Part shown: positions 5,538 through 5,994 of the stretch, piece by piece | Numbering within the stretch: the stretch's first letter is position 1 | Layout of the letters: each line of letters opens with the position of its first letter | Assembly: GCA_019894735.1 (NCBI GenBank) | Contig: JAGXOB010000138.1 | Location: 1 to 5,994, forward strand | Length of the DNA stretch: 5,994 nucleotides | Direction: 5' to 3' | From: Promethearchaeota archaeon | GTDB lineage: Archaea > Asgardarchaeota > Lokiarchaeia > Sigynarchaeales > SOKP01 | The notes under the pieces: model-generated | What the model saw: the letters and a program-made list of their open reading frames with translations, nothing else | Told to the model about the DNA's origin: nothing | Databases searched by the model: none | Translations under genes and position numbers: made by a program

Positions 5538-5856
5538 AACGAAGTCGTAATTTAACAGTTTTACAGAAAAGAAACTATAATATAATAACTAAAATAGGTA
5601 AAAGACTCATTAATTCTCTTCATTCTACTTTTAAAGCAAAATTATGATAACCAGAAATAAAAAAGATGCTAATGACTTTATTTTCTATATTTAATGATTT
5701 CTGTTATAGAATTATAAAAAATAATAAAAACAATTTTAAGAGAATTTTCTGAATTACATTCAAGGTCATGAATTTCTGCCAGGTCTCAAATACTACTAAA
5801 TAAGAAAGAAGAATTAAAATCATAGTATTCGATGCAGTAATTTTTATATTTCATAA
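5538..5856. other. Gene-free stretch upstream of the PadR promoter
   Basis: No reading frame here is long enough or well enough composed to support; the ATG-initiated plus-strand frames noticed at 5644 and 5769 have under 20 codons. I see no tRNA, no clear long hairpin and no repeats beyond short AT-rich matches. A pyrimidine-rich stretch on the minus strand at about 5801-5818 may end the transcript of the gene at the right edge. The stretch is otherwise a plain AT-rich spacer between two minus-strand genes. Confidence 0.5.
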
Positions 5857-5994
5857 TTAGTTATTTTTACTAAAATATAATTCCTCGTCATTCAATAAAT
5901 CCGACATTAATGGTTTGTATATCAGATTCAATCCACGAATGGATTTATTATCTATAATAAATTTATCGTAAAACTCAAACGCTCGGATTACATT
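5857..5994 (-). CDS. C-terminal end of a gene entering from the right edge, function unknown
   Basis: Reading the minus strand from the edge, 45 codons are open in one frame and end at TAA (5857-5859). The translation begins NVIRAFEFYDKFIIDN and ends SDLLNDEELYFSKNN. It is charged, has a balanced composition and looks like a soluble C-terminus with amphipathic helices, unlike the Lys/Asn/Ile/Phe-only peptides seen in spacer DNA here. The start is outside the window and no family can be named from this fragment. It is on the same strand as PadR, but more than 400 bp separate them, including the PadR promoter, so it is probably a separate transcript. Confidence 0.6.
   Translation of the reverse strand, partial: NVIRAFEFYDKFIIDNKSIRGLNLIYKPLMSDLLNDEELYFSKNN

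Noticed and set aside
1..5994. CRISPR array, insertion sequence or prophage genes
   Set aside because: I saw no regularly spaced repeats, no transposase, integrase or phage structural gene, and no target-site duplications. The only tandem repeat is the in-frame one in Hsp20.

Overview
The window is AT-rich and looks archaeal. Genes are preceded by TATA-like boxes rather than bacterial -35/-10 pairs, transcripts appear to end in oligo-T tracts, and two genes encode large sequon-rich extracellular proteins with membrane anchors and basic cytoplasmic ends. The style (surface proteins with a C-terminal anchor and basic tail, a beta-propeller/multi-TM membrane protein, PadR next to Hsp20) suggests an Asgard archaeon, perhaps a Lokiarchaeia member. 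That placement is an impression from protein style; no marker gene is present to prove it.

Layout. Left edge (1-752, + strand): the 3' end of a surface protein whose start lies outside the window. It converges on a small polytopic membrane protein (771-1286, -) with the His/Asp motifs of the YdjM/DUF457-like putative metal-dependent hydrolases. Next is an 864-residue membrane protein (1366-3960, -): an N-terminal anchor, an ectodomain with six Asp-rich FG-GAP/VCBS-type calcium-binding motifs, and seven further membrane segments. A 279-bp gap (3961-4239) follows, holding two inverted repeats and an oligo-T tract. Then comes a PadR-type repressor (4791-5447, -) followed 47 bp downstream by an Hsp20/alpha-crystallin chaperone (4240-4743, -). 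Beyond the PadR promoter is about 350 bp without a convincing gene, and at the right edge the last 45 codons of another minus-strand gene (5857-5994).

How the parts work together. The clearest functional unit is PadR-Hsp20: same strand, short gap, no oligo-T tract between them on the coding strand, a Shine-Dalgarno before each gene, and a palindromic TCGA cluster at the predicted PadR start site that looks like an autoregulatory operator. The reading is a stress-responsive, self-repressed operon in which the sensor/repressor also controls the small heat-shock protein. The other genes appear to be single transcription units, each with its own TATA-like box and/or T-tract terminator. The membrane and surface genes show no direct link to the chaperone operon.

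The least explained features are the long imperfect stem at 4142-4216, the propeller-plus-seven-TM protein, and the 33-bp tandem duplication in the N-terminal arm of the Hsp20 gene.
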